Origin: Flavobacterium sp. MK4S-17
GTDB taxonomy: Bacteria > Bacteroidota > Bacteroidia > Flavobacteriales > Flavobacteriaceae
Assembly: GCF_009848495.1 (NCBI RefSeq)
Contig: NZ_WWEP01000008.1
Span: 58,182-122,181, forward strand
Length of the DNA stretch: 64,000 nt
Direction of reading: 5' to 3'
Part shown: positions 44,553 to 52,793 of the stretch, one piece after another
Layout of the letters: every line of letters begins with the position of its first letter
Numbering within the stretch: the first letter of the stretch is position 1
Notes under the pieces: generated by a model
The model's input: only the letters and a program-made list of their open reading frames with translations
Told to the model about the DNA's origin: nothing
The model's database searches: none
Translations under genes and position numbers: made by a program

Positions 44553-45261
44553 CTGGAATAATGTAAGGCTGGTATTAATGCTGGCAGTTGTGGTTTTCCT
44601 TTTTTCTTTTGCATCGAACCGCAACGAGAAGCGATGGTTTACAGAAGCAAAAATAGAATTTGCTGAAAATGAAAGTTTTATAACGCCTGACAAAGTTAAT
44701 AAGTTGTTGATACAAAATTATGACAGCGTTACGGGTATAAGGAAAGATAAATTAGATTTGAATAACGTGGAAAAAAGACTCGATGAAAACCCGATGATTG
44801 ACAAGGCAGAAGTTTATGCCACAGTTGACGGTAAAATCGAAGCTGTTATCCGCCAGAAAAAGCCTATAGCAAGGGTATATGAAGGCAGCAAATCTTACTA
44901 TGTTGATTACAAGGGAACAGAGATGCCGCTTTCAGAAAATTACACGGCAAGGGTTCCGCTTGTTACCGGCAGTGTTAAGGCAATCGGAAAAAAACAATTG
45001 CATTATGTGCTCAAGTATATTTTTGATGATGATTTTTTAAAGAAAAACATTATTGGAATACAAATAACGCCGGGGGGGAGCCTTATCCTTAAAAACAGGA
45101 ACTATGATTATGAAGTGGATTTTGGAAGGGTAATAAATGCTGATGCGAAATTTAAAAACTATAAAGCATTTTTTCAGGATGCGGTTAAAGATACACTTAT
45201 AGGCAGTTACAAAACAATTAATCTGAAATTTACACAACAGGTTGTGTGCACCAAAAAATAG
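44539..45261 (+). CDS. ftsQ: Cell division protein FtsQ/DivIB
   Basis: 240 residues, one N-terminal membrane helix (about 8-24, 'VRLVLMLAVVVFLFSFA') and a periplasmic part with POTRA-like ('ENESFITPDKVNKLL', 'KRLDENPMIDKAEVYATV') and FtsQ beta domains. The family is weakly conserved; call rests on position between murC and ftsA, topology and the 'NPMIDKAEVY' motif. It bridges early and late divisome proteins. Confidence 0.9.
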   Translation: MKKINWNNVRLVLMLAVVVFLFSFASNRNEKRWFTEAKIEFAENESFITPDKVNKLLIQNYDSVTGIRKDKLDLNNVEKRLDENPMIDKAEVYATVDGKIEAVIRQKKPIARVYEGSKSYYVDYKGTEMPLSENYTARVPLVTGSVKAIGKKQLHYVLKYIFDDDFLKKNIIGIQITPGGSLILKNRNYDYEVDFGRVINADAKFKNYKAFFQDAVKDTLIGSYKTINLKFTQQVVCTKK

Positions 45262-45264
45262 AAT

Positions 45265-46644
45265 ATGGAAAGAGACAGCATTGCAGTAGGCTTAGATATC
45301 GGGACAACAAAGATTGTTGCCATGATAGGAAAGAAAAATGAGTACGGAAAACTGGAAATACTGGGCGTGGGAAAATCCAAAAGCCTTGGGGTTGCCCGTG
45401 GCGTGGTTAACAATATAACCCAAACCATACAATCTATACAGGATGCCGTGCGTGAAGCTGAGGCTGATTCAGGCTATAAAATAAATGACGTTGTTGTAGG
45501 CATAGCAGGGCAGCACATCCGCAGCATACAGCACAGCGATTATATAAGCAGGAATAATCCGGAAGAAGTAATTGGCGATGCCGATATTGACCAGCTTATT
45601 AACCAGGTGCACAAACTTGCAATGCTTCCGGGAGAAGAAATTATACATGTTTTGCCCCAGGAATTTAAAATAGACGGGCAAAGCGAAATAAAAGAGCCTA
45701 TAGGTATGTATGGCGGTAGGCTGGAGGCCAGCTTTCATGTAGTGGTAGGCCAGGCTTCATCCATACGCAATGTGGGCAGGTGCATTAAAAGTTCCGGGCT
45801 GGACCTTTCGGGGCTTACGCTTGAACCCCTTGCTTCGGCAGATGCTGTACTAAGCCAGGAAGAAAAAGAAGCGGGAGTGGCACTTATTGATATAGGTGGC
45901 GGCACAACCGACCTTGCTATTTTTAAGGATGGAATAATCAGGCATACCGCAGTTATACCTTTTGGCGGAAATGTTATTACCGAGGATATTAAAGAAGGCT
46001 GCTCTATTATTGAAAAGCAGGCCGAATTGCTTAAGGTAAAGTTTGGTTCGGCATGGCCGGGTGAAAATAAGGATAATGAAATAGTTTCAATTCCCGGATT
46101 AAGGGGGCGTGAACCAAAAGAAATTTCGTTAAAAAACCTTTCTAAAATAATACATGCCCGTGTGGTTGAAATAATAGAACAGGTTTTTGCAGAGATAAAA
46201 GCCTACGGCCATGAAGACCCTCGTAAAAAACTTATTGCCGGTATTGTATTAACAGGTGGAGGCTCACAATTAAAGCATATTAAGCAGCTTGTGGAATATA
46301 TAACCGGCATGGATACCAGGATAGGTTATCCTAACGAGCATTTGGCAGGAAATTCAGATGAGGAAATTTCAAGCCCATTATATGCAACAGCGGTAGGTCT
46401 TGTAATGAACAGCATACGCAACAATACAAAAAGCGCCACACCTCTGGTTGAGCTTAAAGCCAGCGAACCTGTTTTAAAGCAGCCTGCGCCGGAAATGGTA
46501 CAGCAGCATGAAGAGCCGGAAATGGAAACGGTTGCGGTACAGGAAACCTCACAAAGGCAAGACTCTACTGAAGGTAAGGTAAAAAGGTCATTTTTTGACA
46601 AGTATATAGACAAGATTAAAGATTTTTTAGATAACGCAGAATAA
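45265..46644 (+). CDS. ftsA: Cell division protein FtsA
   Basis: 459 residues, actin fold. 'VGLDIGTTKIVAMIG' (phosphate 1), the 1C domain 'VVVGIAGQHIRSIQHSDYIS', 'ALIDIGGGTTDLAIF' (phosphate 2) and 'GIVLTGGGSQLKHIKQL' (adenosine). The C-terminal 'SFFDKYIDKIKDFLDNAE' is the amphipathic membrane-targeting helix, after an acidic linker of about 50 residues. It anchors FtsZ filaments to the membrane. Confidence 0.97.
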   Translation: MERDSIAVGLDIGTTKIVAMIGKKNEYGKLEILGVGKSKSLGVARGVVNNITQTIQSIQDAVREAEADSGYKINDVVVGIAGQHIRSIQHSDYISRNNPEEVIGDADIDQLINQVHKLAMLPGEEIIHVLPQEFKIDGQSEIKEPIGMYGGRLEASFHVVVGQASSIRNVGRCIKSSGLDLSGLTLEPLASADAVLSQEEKEAGVALIDIGGGTTDLAIFKDGIIRHTAVIPFGGNVITEDIKEGCSIIEKQAELLKVKFGSAWPGENKDNEIVSIPGLRGREPKEISLKNLSKIIHARVVEIIEQVFAEIKAYGHEDPRKKLIAGIVLTGGGSQLKHIKQLVEYITGMDTRIGYPNEHLAGNSDEEISSPLYATAVGLVMNSIRNNTKSATPLVELKASEPVLKQPAPEMVQQHEEPEMETVAVQETSQRQDSTEGKVKRSFFDKYIDKIKDFLDNAE

Positions 46645-46657
46645 AACCCGATTGATT

Positions 46658-48613
46658 ATGATGAGTAGTACAGATTTTGGAAACATTTCGTTTGACCTGC
46701 CTAAAAACCAGTCGAACGTAATCAAGGTAATTGGTGTAGGCGGCGGTGGCAGCAACGCAATAAACCACATGTTTAAGCAAGGGATCAAGGGTGTAGATTT
46801 TATAATATGCAATACTGATTCCCAGGCACTGCAAAACAGCCCTGTGCCTAATAAAATACAACTGGGTGTTAGCCTTACCGAAGGGCTTGGGGCCGGTGCC
46901 AACCCTGAAGTGGGACAGCAGGCCGCGCTGGAAAGCATAAACGAAATTGAAAAAATGCTGGACACCAACACCAAAATGATATTCATAACAGCGGGTATGG
47001 GTGGAGGTACCGGTACTGGTGCTGCACCGGTTATTGCACAACTTGCCAAGGAAAGGGATATCCTTACCGTGGGTATAGTAACAATACCATTTCAGTTTGA
47101 AGGTAAAGTCCGCTCCGAACAAGCGTTATCAGGAGTAGAAAGATTGAGGAAAAATGTAGATTCCTTAATCGTTATCAATAATAATAAACTTAGGGAAGTG
47201 TATGGTAACCTTGGTTTTAAGGCAGGGTTCTCTAAGGCGGATGAAGTTTTGGCAACTGCTTCAAGGGGTATAGCAGAAGTTATAACCCACCATTACACAC
47301 AAAATATTGACCTTAAGGATGCTAAAACCGTTCTTTCCAACAGTGGTACGGCTATCATGGGTTCTGCCATGGCCACAGGGGAGAACAGGGCAAAAGATGC
47401 CATTGTTGATGCTTTGGACTCACCATTACTTAACGACAATAAAATTACAGGCGCTAAAAATGTATTGCTGCTCATAGTTTCGGGCACTAATGAAATAACT
47501 ATTGATGAGATAGGAGAAATAAATGACCACATACAGGCAGAGGCAGGATTTAATGCCAATATTATAATGGGTGTTGGTGAAGATGAGGCTTTGGGTGAGG
47601 CTATTGCGGTAACAATTATTGCAACAGGCTTTAATGTGGAGCAACAGAATGAAATAGTTAATACCGAGCCTAAAAAAATTATCCATGCGCTTGAAGAAGA
47701 GCAAAGGCTTGTAACCGACCTTTCTAAAAAAGCTGCTGTACCATCTTTTGATTTTTCTGCCCCGGCTGAACCTAAGCAGGAAGAAAAACCAATGCAGGCA
47801 CAGGTTAATGAGGAAGAAAAAGTTGTTTTTTCTCTTGAGGAAGATGTTAACGAAAAAAAGCCTGAAGCTGAAGTTGAGTCCCTTCCTTCTTCAGACTATA
47901 TAAATAACCTTGATGTGTTTTTTGAAATAGTTTCCCCTGAAAAGGAAACTGTGCCGGCACCGGTTAAAGATGTAAGGGAAATAGAAGTAAATGATCCTGA
48001 ATTTGTAATAGTTGAAAAAGAAGAACAATTCTCGTTTTCTTTCGACCTTTTAGCAGATAATGTAAAAAAGGAAGAAAAACAGTTTTTTCAGCTAACAGAT
48101 GAAACCAAAGATATAAAAGATATAAAAGTAAATGAGCCTGTACAGGTAGTTCCTGTTACTGAACTGAATGAAACAGGAATAGTGAGGTATTCGCTGGAAG
48201 AATATCTTGAAAAGGAAAATGAGCTTTTACAGTCTAAACCGGAAGTAAAAGCTGAAGAAAATGTAGCAGAGGAATTAAAATTTACTTTTAGGAAGTCAGA
48301 AGAAAACGAGCAGCCAAAACAAAATACGGTTGCTTCGGAAGATTTTTCCCCTGTTGAAATGACTATAGAAGAAACCCTTAGGCTCAGGGCAGAGGAAAGA
48401 AGGAAAAAGATGAAGGAATTTAATTATAAGTTCCATAATAGTCCTTCAAAAGTAGATGAATATGAAAAAGAACCTGCATACAAACGCATGGGAGTGGAAT
48501 TAACAGATTCCCGCGCTGACAATAGCAAATCACGTTTTTCATTAGGAACAGATAGTAATGACGATTTACAGTTGCGTTCTAACAACTCGTTCCTGCATGA
48601 TAATGTGGATTAA
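46658..48613 (+). CDS. ftsZ: Cell division GTPase FtsZ with long acidic linker
   Basis: 651 residues from the ATG at 46658 (MMSSTDFG); the frame opens two codons earlier at a TTG. The tubulin-like core (about 1-330) holds 'IGVGGGGSNAINHM', 'NTDSQALQ', the GTP loop 'GMGGGTGTGAAPV' and the synergy-loop region. Then an unusually long linker of about 270 residues, rich in E, K, V and P, precedes a conserved tail beginning 'EYEKEPAYKRMGVEL' and ending 'NNSFLHDNVD'. Core-length FtsZ is about 380 residues; long linkers are usual in Flavobacteriia. Last gene of the cluster, closed by a terminator. Confidence 0.97.
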   Translation: MMSSTDFGNISFDLPKNQSNVIKVIGVGGGGSNAINHMFKQGIKGVDFIICNTDSQALQNSPVPNKIQLGVSLTEGLGAGANPEVGQQAALESINEIEKMLDTNTKMIFITAGMGGGTGTGAAPVIAQLAKERDILTVGIVTIPFQFEGKVRSEQALSGVERLRKNVDSLIVINNNKLREVYGNLGFKAGFSKADEVLATASRGIAEVITHHYTQNIDLKDAKTVLSNSGTAIMGSAMATGENRAKDAIVDALDSPLLNDNKITGAKNVLLLIVSGTNEITIDEIGEINDHIQAEAGFNANIIMGVGEDEALGEAIAVTIIATGFNVEQQNEIVNTEPKKIIHALEEEQRLVTDLSKKAAVPSFDFSAPAEPKQEEKPMQAQVNEEEKVVFSLEEDVNEKKPEAEVESLPSSDYINNLDVFFEIVSPEKETVPAPVKDVREIEVNDPEFVIVEKEEQFSFSFDLLADNVKKEEKQFFQLTDETKDIKDIKVNEPVQVVPVTELNETGIVRYSLEEYLEKENELLQSKPEVKAEENVAEELKFTFRKSEENEQPKQNTVASEDFSPVEMTIEETLRLRAEERRKKMKEFNYKFHNSPSKVDEYEKEPAYKRMGVELTDSRADNSKSRFSLGTDSNDDLQLRSNNSFLHDNVD

Positions 48614-48637
48614 CTAACCCAAATGTGTGAACCTTAG

Positions 48638-48672
48638 CCCGAAAACATATACTGTTTTCGGGTTATTTTTTT
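48638..48672 (+). terminator. Intrinsic terminator of the dcw operon
   Basis: CCCGAAAACA (48638-48647) pairs perfectly with TGTTTTCGGG (48653-48662), then TTATTTTTTTTT. Confidence 0.92.
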
Positions 48673-48680
48673 TATCTTCG
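48673..48680 (+). promoter_or_regulatory. Variant -7 promoter box for the yqeY-like gene
   Basis: TATCTTCG differs by one base from TAnnTTTG and directly follows the dcw terminator; predicted leader about 16 nt. Confidence 0.4.
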
Positions 48681-48700
48681 CAAGCACAAAATTTTTCCCT

Positions 48701-49150
48701 ATGAGTTTACAAAACGATATCATGGACGCTATGAAAACGGCCATGAAAGCAAAAGATACCGTAACACTGGAAGCATTAAGAGCTGTTAAATCGGCCATAT
48801 TAATTGCACAAACCGAAAGTGGTGCTAAAGAGGAATTACCAAAGGAAGAAGAAATAAAATTGCTGCAAAAACTTGTTAAGCAGCGCAAGGATAGCGCAGG
48901 TATTTATATTGAGCAGGGCAGGCAGGATTTGGCTGAACCTGAAATAGCGCAGGCAGCAGTAATTGAAAAATTCCTTCCTACACAGTTAAATGAAGATGAA
49001 GTTGAGGCTATAGTTCGTAAAATAGTAGCTGACAATAATTTTTCGGGTATGGCAGATATGGGCAAAACCATGGGGCTTGCCAGTAAAGAATTAGCAGGCA
49101 GTGCCGATGGTAAAACAATTTCTACTGTAGTAAAAAAAGTTTTATCATAA
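48701..49150 (+). CDS. GatB/YqeY domain-containing protein
   Basis: 149 residues, cytosolic and helical. 'MKTAMKAKDTVTLEALRAVKSA', abbreviated here to the stretch near 10-31, and 'LPTQLNEDEVEAIVRKIV' and 'GKTMGLASKELAGSADGKTI' match the YqeY family, whose fold equals the tRNA-binding tail of GatB. The role may be in aminoacyl-tRNA handling but is not established. It is commonly found next to ftsZ in Bacteroidota. It is separated from ftsZ by a terminator, so it has its own promoter. Confidence 0.92.
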   Translation: MSLQNDIMDAMKTAMKAKDTVTLEALRAVKSAILIAQTESGAKEELPKEEEIKLLQKLVKQRKDSAGIYIEQGRQDLAEPEIAQAAVIEKFLPTQLNEDEVEAIVRKIVADNNFSGMADMGKTMGLASKELAGSADGKTISTVVKKVLS

Positions 49151-49162
49151 GCAATATTAAAA

Positions 49163-49235
49163 GGCCCCATAGTTCAATTGGATAGAATATCAGATTCCGG
49201 TTCTGACGATTTGGGTTCGAATCCCGATGGGGTCA
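49163..49235 (+). tRNA. tRNA-Arg (anticodon CCG)
   Basis: 73 nt: acceptor GGCCCCA/TGGGGTC with one G-U pair and discriminator A, anticodon stem TCAGA/TCTGA with loop TTCCGGT (anticodon CCG, codon CGG), T loop TTCGAAT. CCA not encoded. Confidence 0.96.
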
Positions 49236-49242
49236 CAATAAT

Positions 49243-49275
49243 AAAAGCCTTCAATTGATGGACTTGAAAGCTTTT
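49243..49275 (+). terminator. Probable terminator after tRNA-Arg
   Basis: AAAAGCCTTCAA pairs with TTGAAAGCTTTT with one mismatch, loop TTGATGGAC, ending in TTTT. Confidence 0.6.
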
Positions 49276-49440
49276 GGTCAATCGATTTAATAACAGGGAG
49301 TTATATATACTAATCATACAGAATAGATAGTAAAATATTTCTTCTTCAGAATTACATTTTTTATTAGTAAAACAATATACAAATTTTGTTTTACGGTAAT
49401 AAGCTTTAAGCCATTTTGCTATTCAGGATAAGCTTAAAAT

Positions 49441-49469
49441 AAAAAAACCCCTGACTAAAGGGGTTTTTT
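49441..49469 (-). terminator. Terminator of the small membrane protein gene
   Basis: AAAACCCC and GGGGTTTT arms flank TGACTAAA, with A/T runs on both sides so it can act in either direction. It lies 19 bp past the stop codon of the 51-residue minus-strand gene. Confidence 0.75.
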
Positions 49470-49487
49470 ATGTCTTAGATAAGGCTT

Positions 49488-49643
49488 TTATCGTCTTCCC
49501 ACTGCAAGGCGGTAAAGAATACCGATAATTGCAAGTACAAGTAGTATATGGATAAGGCTTCCTACGGCTTCACCAAAACCAAAATATCCTACCAGCCATC
49601 CTATAATAAGGATTACAACGATTAACCAGATTAAATCTCTCAT
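49488..49643 (-). CDS. Small lmo0937-type membrane protein (DUF5670-like)
   Basis: 51 residues: MRDLIWLIVVILII, then 'GWLVGYFGFGEAVGSLIHIL' and 'LVLAIIGILYRLAVGRR'. Two hydrophobic helices, a central 'GFG..GSLIHILLV' and a C-terminal 'GRR' match the lmo0937 / DUF5670 family of tiny membrane proteins, whose function is unknown but which is often stress-related. Too short for most length cut-offs. A terminator follows. On the other side are tRNA-Arg and kmo. Confidence 0.82.
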   Translation of the reverse strand: MRDLIWLIVVILIIGWLVGYFGFGEAVGSLIHILLVLAIIGILYRLAVGRR

Positions 49644-49797
49644 AATAAGTGTTTTTAAAAGTTAGCTAGATTAAAATTAGGTAATAATTTTTGCATGTAT
49701 TATTTAATTAAGAATACTTTAATAGTAAATGTTTTCTTAATAAAAACAATGGTCTAAATAAATGATAATAAGCAGGGGCAGTTATTTTTTAAATGGT

Positions 49798-49805
49798 TAC
49801 TTTTG
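49798..49805 (+). promoter_or_regulatory. -7 promoter box for kmo
   Basis: TACTTTTG matches TAnnTTTG. Start near 49809 leaves about 25 nt before the ATG at 49834 and excludes the longer frame beginning at 49762. Confidence 0.65.
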
Positions 49806-49833
49806 TAGTCCTTGTTTATTTAGAATTACTTAC

Positions 49834-51183
49834 ATGCAAACTCCCCGTAAGATTGCTGTAGTAGGATCCGGACTTGTGGGATCTCTGCTGGCAATATACC
49901 TTAAAAGAGCAGGCCATACAGTTCATGTTTATGACCGCAGTCCTGATATTAGGACAATTCAGTTTTCAGGACGTTCCATAAACCTGGCAATGTCAAACCG
50001 TGGCTGGAAAGCTCTTGACTATCTGGGGTTGGGAGACGAAATAAGGAAAATTGCCATACCAATGGATAAGCGGGCTATACATCTGGTGGATAAACCGCTC
50101 ACTTTTCAGTACTACGGTAAGGATGGTGAAAGCATCTATTCTATATCAAGAGGTGTGCTCAACAGGAAAATGGTTACCCTGGCCGAGAATGAAGGTGTTG
50201 AATTCTTTTTTGATACAAAGGTTTGGGATGTAACGCTTGCTGAAGCAACATTGCATATAGGTGAAACCGAAAGAGGGGAGTGGCAGGATTTTAAGTATGA
50301 TATGGTTTTTGGAGCTGACGGAGCTTTTTCACGGGTGCGCCACAGGATGCAGCGCCAAAATATGTTTAACTATTCTCAGGAATTTTTGCAATTAGGATAT
50401 AAGGAGCTCAATATTCCTGCTAATGAGGATGGTACCCATAAATTAGATAAAAATTCCCTGCACATATGGCCCAGGCAGGATTTCATGCTGACAGCCCTGC
50501 CGAATTTAGACGGTAGTTTTACCTGTACCTTATTTATGCCTTTTACGGGAGAAAATTCTTTTGAGGCATTAAACGACAAGAAAACACTGCAGGATTTCTT
50601 TGCAAAATATTTTCCCAGTACGGTAGATGTTATACCAAAACTTGTTGAAGACTTTTTTAAGAATCCCACAAGTTCACTGGTAACTATGAAATGCTATCCC
50701 TGGACTTATCAGGATAAAGTAGCACTAATAGGTGATGCATGCCATGCTATAGTACCTTTTTACGGTCATGGTATGAATGCCGGTTTTGAAGATATAACCG
50801 TGCTGAACCAGTTAATGGAACAGTATGGGGACGATTGGTTATCTGTTTTCAGTGAGTATGAAAAAAGCCGTAAACCCAATGCAGACGCAATTGCAGAACT
50901 GTCGTACAGGAATTTTATGGAAATGAGCAGCAAAACTGCCGATTCAAAATTCCTGCTGCAAAAGAAGATTGAAAAATATTTCTCGGAAAAGTATCCTGAC
51001 AAATGGCTACCGCTATACAGCCGCGTTACTTTTAGTGAGCGCCCCTATAGCGAGGCGCTGGCACTGGGCGACCACCAAAGGGATATTATGGAGGCAGTGA
51101 TGCAGATGGAAAACATAGAGCAGGTTTGGAATAGCCCAGAAGTAGAAAATAAAATACTTGAGCTTTTAAATAACAAGCAATAA
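49834..51183 (+). CDS. kmo: Kynurenine 3-monooxygenase-type FAD oxygenase
   Basis: 449 residues from the ATG at 49834 (MQTPRKIAVV). The FAD Rossmann motif 'GSGLVG' is at 11-16. 'RSINLAMSNRGWKAL', 'YSISRGVLNRKMV', 'FGADGAFSRVRHRM' and 'GDACHAIVPFYGHGMNAG' (second FAD motif) are close to KMO. It hydroxylates L-kynurenine with NADPH and O2 on the way to quinolinate. The C-terminal hydrophobic anchor of eukaryotic KMO is absent. No other kynurenine-pathway gene is adjacent, so the pathway assignment is by homology only. Confidence 0.92.
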   Translation: MQTPRKIAVVGSGLVGSLLAIYLKRAGHTVHVYDRSPDIRTIQFSGRSINLAMSNRGWKALDYLGLGDEIRKIAIPMDKRAIHLVDKPLTFQYYGKDGESIYSISRGVLNRKMVTLAENEGVEFFFDTKVWDVTLAEATLHIGETERGEWQDFKYDMVFGADGAFSRVRHRMQRQNMFNYSQEFLQLGYKELNIPANEDGTHKLDKNSLHIWPRQDFMLTALPNLDGSFTCTLFMPFTGENSFEALNDKKTLQDFFAKYFPSTVDVIPKLVEDFFKNPTSSLVTMKCYPWTYQDKVALIGDACHAIVPFYGHGMNAGFEDITVLNQLMEQYGDDWLSVFSEYEKSRKPNADAIAELSYRNFMEMSSKTADSKFLLQKKIEKYFSEKYPDKWLPLYSRVTFSERPYSEALALGDHQRDIMEAVMQMENIEQVWNSPEVENKILELLNNKQ

Positions 51184-51188
51184 ATATT

Positions 51189-51548
51189 TTATTCCCTGTG
51201 TACCTTATCAAGTGAAAACGCAGGCAAGCATACTGATATATATTCACAAGGTTCTGCAAAAGGGTTAGAATATTGGATTCTTGTACCTTTTTCAATTTTA
51301 ATAGACTGGCCTGCTTCCAGGACTATTGCCTCATCGTTTATTATAAACTGTTTCCTGCCTTTTATTATATAAGTATATTCATCAAATTCGGGAGTTTGAA
51401 AGGGTTCGCTCCATCCCGGCGGTGCTGCCATGTGTGCTATTGATATATTTTTATCGCCATTTGAAGCGATTCCAAAATGCTCTTCTATTACTTTACCATC
51501 ATTTGTAGGCACAATAAAAGGTGATTTCTGCACAAAAAAGTTTTTCAT
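51189..51548 (-). CDS. Single-domain cupin protein
   Basis: 119 residues forming one cupin barrel. Motif 1 region is 'PGWSEPFQTPEFDEYTYIIK' and motif 2 region 'AGQSIKIEKGTRIQYSNPF'. The classical metal histidines are largely missing: the segment has W/F/E where H-x-H is expected, so metal binding is uncertain. It is too short and too different to be 3-hydroxyanthranilate dioxygenase, though it sits next to kmo. An inverted repeat touches its start codon and a GC-core palindrome lies about 70 bp upstream, suggesting regulation. Confidence 0.8.
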   Translation of the reverse strand: MKNFFVQKSPFIVPTNDGKVIEEHFGIASNGDKNISIAHMAAPPGWSEPFQTPEFDEYTYIIKGRKQFIINDEAIVLEAGQSIKIEKGTRIQYSNPFAEPCEYISVCLPAFSLDKVHRE

Positions 51549-51549
51549 T

Positions 51550-51566
51550 TTTTCAAATTTTGAAAA
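51550..51566. repeat. Inverted repeat abutting the cupin start codon
   Basis: TTTTCAAA and TTTGAAAA are perfect 8-bp arms around one T, lying one base upstream of the cupin ATG (51548). It would be either an operator or a hairpin hiding the translation start. Confidence 0.5.
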
Positions 51567-51615
51567 TAATTAAAGTAAAGCTGCGTTATTATACTTACCG
51601 CTATAGTTAATTTAA

Positions 51616-51641
51616 AATTTATTATGCGCGCACAATAAATT
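51616..51641. promoter_or_regulatory. 26-bp palindrome with GC core, possible operator
   Basis: AATTTATT and AATAAATT flank the self-complementary core TGCGCGCA; only the pair at 51624/51633 mismatches. The GC core stands out in AT-rich surroundings. It lies 68 bp from the cupin start. Confidence 0.55.
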
Positions 51642-51841
51642 AATCTGTATTGTGTTATTTATAAGTAATCTTTATTAATTTAAAACAATTTATAATTTAT
51701 AGTAGTCTTTATGTGAAATTTATAAAATAAATTTAATTAATCAAATAGTGGAAAAGGCTTAAATAATTGTGGCTTAACAATAAATTAACGTTAAGAATTG
51801 ATAAAAAAAATCATTTTATTTTTTTTTATCTCCTAAAAAAT

Positions 51842-51849
51842 TAAATTTG
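51842..51849 (+). promoter_or_regulatory. -7 promoter box for the Ton operon
   Basis: TAAATTTG followed by C matches TAnnTTTGC. Start near 51853; leader about 68 nt to the exbB ATG. Confidence 0.65.
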
Positions 51850-51920
51850 CCAATCTTATAATTTTAAGATTACACATAATAACTATTATTAAAATCAAGA
51901 AAAACTAAATTTAAAAAAAA

Positions 51921-52763
51921 ATGGCAAACGCATCTATTCAGAAGGTTGAAAAAAAAGGTGATTCTAAAGGGTCAAATCTATTCGCTGTATTGGCTATTGT
52001 ATTATGTTTGGTGATTGGTGCACTAGTATGGAAATATATAATGGGCCACCCTTCAAACTTTGAAAATAATGATCCAGAAGGGCATCCACTGCCTGGAAAC
52101 TATCTTGGTATGGTTTACAAAGGTGGTTATGTAGTACCAGTGCTTATGGGACTATTTTTAATGTCGGTTGTGTTCTCTATCGAGCGTCTGTTCGTTATTA
52201 ATAAAGCTGCCGGAAATGGAAATGTAGAAACTTTTGTAAAGAAAGTACAGGCTCAGATTAAAGCCGGAAACATTAATGAAGCGATTGCCGAGTGCGACAA
52301 GCAACAAGGTACTGTTGCCAATGTTGTTAAAGCGGGCTTATTGAAATATGAAGAAGTTAAGAGGGAAGGTTTTGACAGTGAAAGGGCTGAGGCTGCTATC
52401 CAGCAGGAAATAGAGGAGGCTACTTCTCTTGAGATGCCAATGCTTGAGAAAAACCTTGTTGTAATATCAACTCTTGTATCTATTGGTACACTATGTGGTC
52501 TATTAGGTACGGTAACAGGTATGATTAAAGCGTTCTCTGCTCTTGGCGCCGGTTCTACTCCAGACTCTGCACAGCTTGCAAACGGTATTTCTGAGGCGCT
52601 TATTAACACTGCAACAGGTATTGCAACTTCAACCCTTGCAATTATTGCATACAACTCATTTACAGCTAAAATCGACAAGCTTACTTACTCTATAGATGAG
52701 GCTGGTTACGCAATTACCCAAACTTACAGAAGGTTTAGGGCACGTGCTAACAACAATGCATAA
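51921..52763 (+). CDS. exbB: MotA/TolQ/ExbB proton channel family protein
   Basis: 280 residues with three membrane helices: about 18-38, 75-95 after an extra N-terminal segment, and the long C-terminal pair around 'EKNLVVISTLVSIGTLCGLL' and 'LINTATGIATSTLAIIAYNS'. The 'GTLCGLLGTVTGMIKAF' segment is the family signature. It is the pentameric channel that uses proton motive force to energise TonB. First gene of a seven-gene operon, with a strong hairpin between it and exbD. Confidence 0.95.
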   Translation: MANASIQKVEKKGDSKGSNLFAVLAIVLCLVIGALVWKYIMGHPSNFENNDPEGHPLPGNYLGMVYKGGYVVPVLMGLFLMSVVFSIERLFVINKAAGNGNVETFVKKVQAQIKAGNINEAIAECDKQQGTVANVVKAGLLKYEEVKREGFDSERAEAAIQQEIEEATSLEMPMLEKNLVVISTLVSIGTLCGLLGTVTGMIKAFSALGAGSTPDSAQLANGISEALINTATGIATSTLAIIAYNSFTAKIDKLTYSIDEAGYAITQTYRRFRARANNNA

Positions 52764-52793
52764 TTTTTAGATAAAAGTAAAAACAAAAAAATT

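Larger units (their letters stand above)
51549..51920. other. Intergenic region between divergent cupin and exbB genes
   Basis: 372 bp, very AT-rich, without an ORF. It contains the inverted repeat at 51550-51566, the GC-core palindrome at 51616-51641, and the exbB -7 box at 51842-51849. Confidence 0.6.

Noticed and set aside
32993..48613. dcw cluster as an unusual gene arrangement
   Set aside because: Gene order is the normal Bacteroidota one; lack of murF, ddl and murB here is also common.
49762..49833. N-terminal extension of kmo
   Set aside because: A -7 promoter box at 49798-49805 lies inside it; the FAD motif is correctly placed from the ATG at 49834.
51189..51548. Cupin as 3-hydroxyanthranilate dioxygenase
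   Set aside because: Too short, and the metal-binding histidines of that enzyme are not present.
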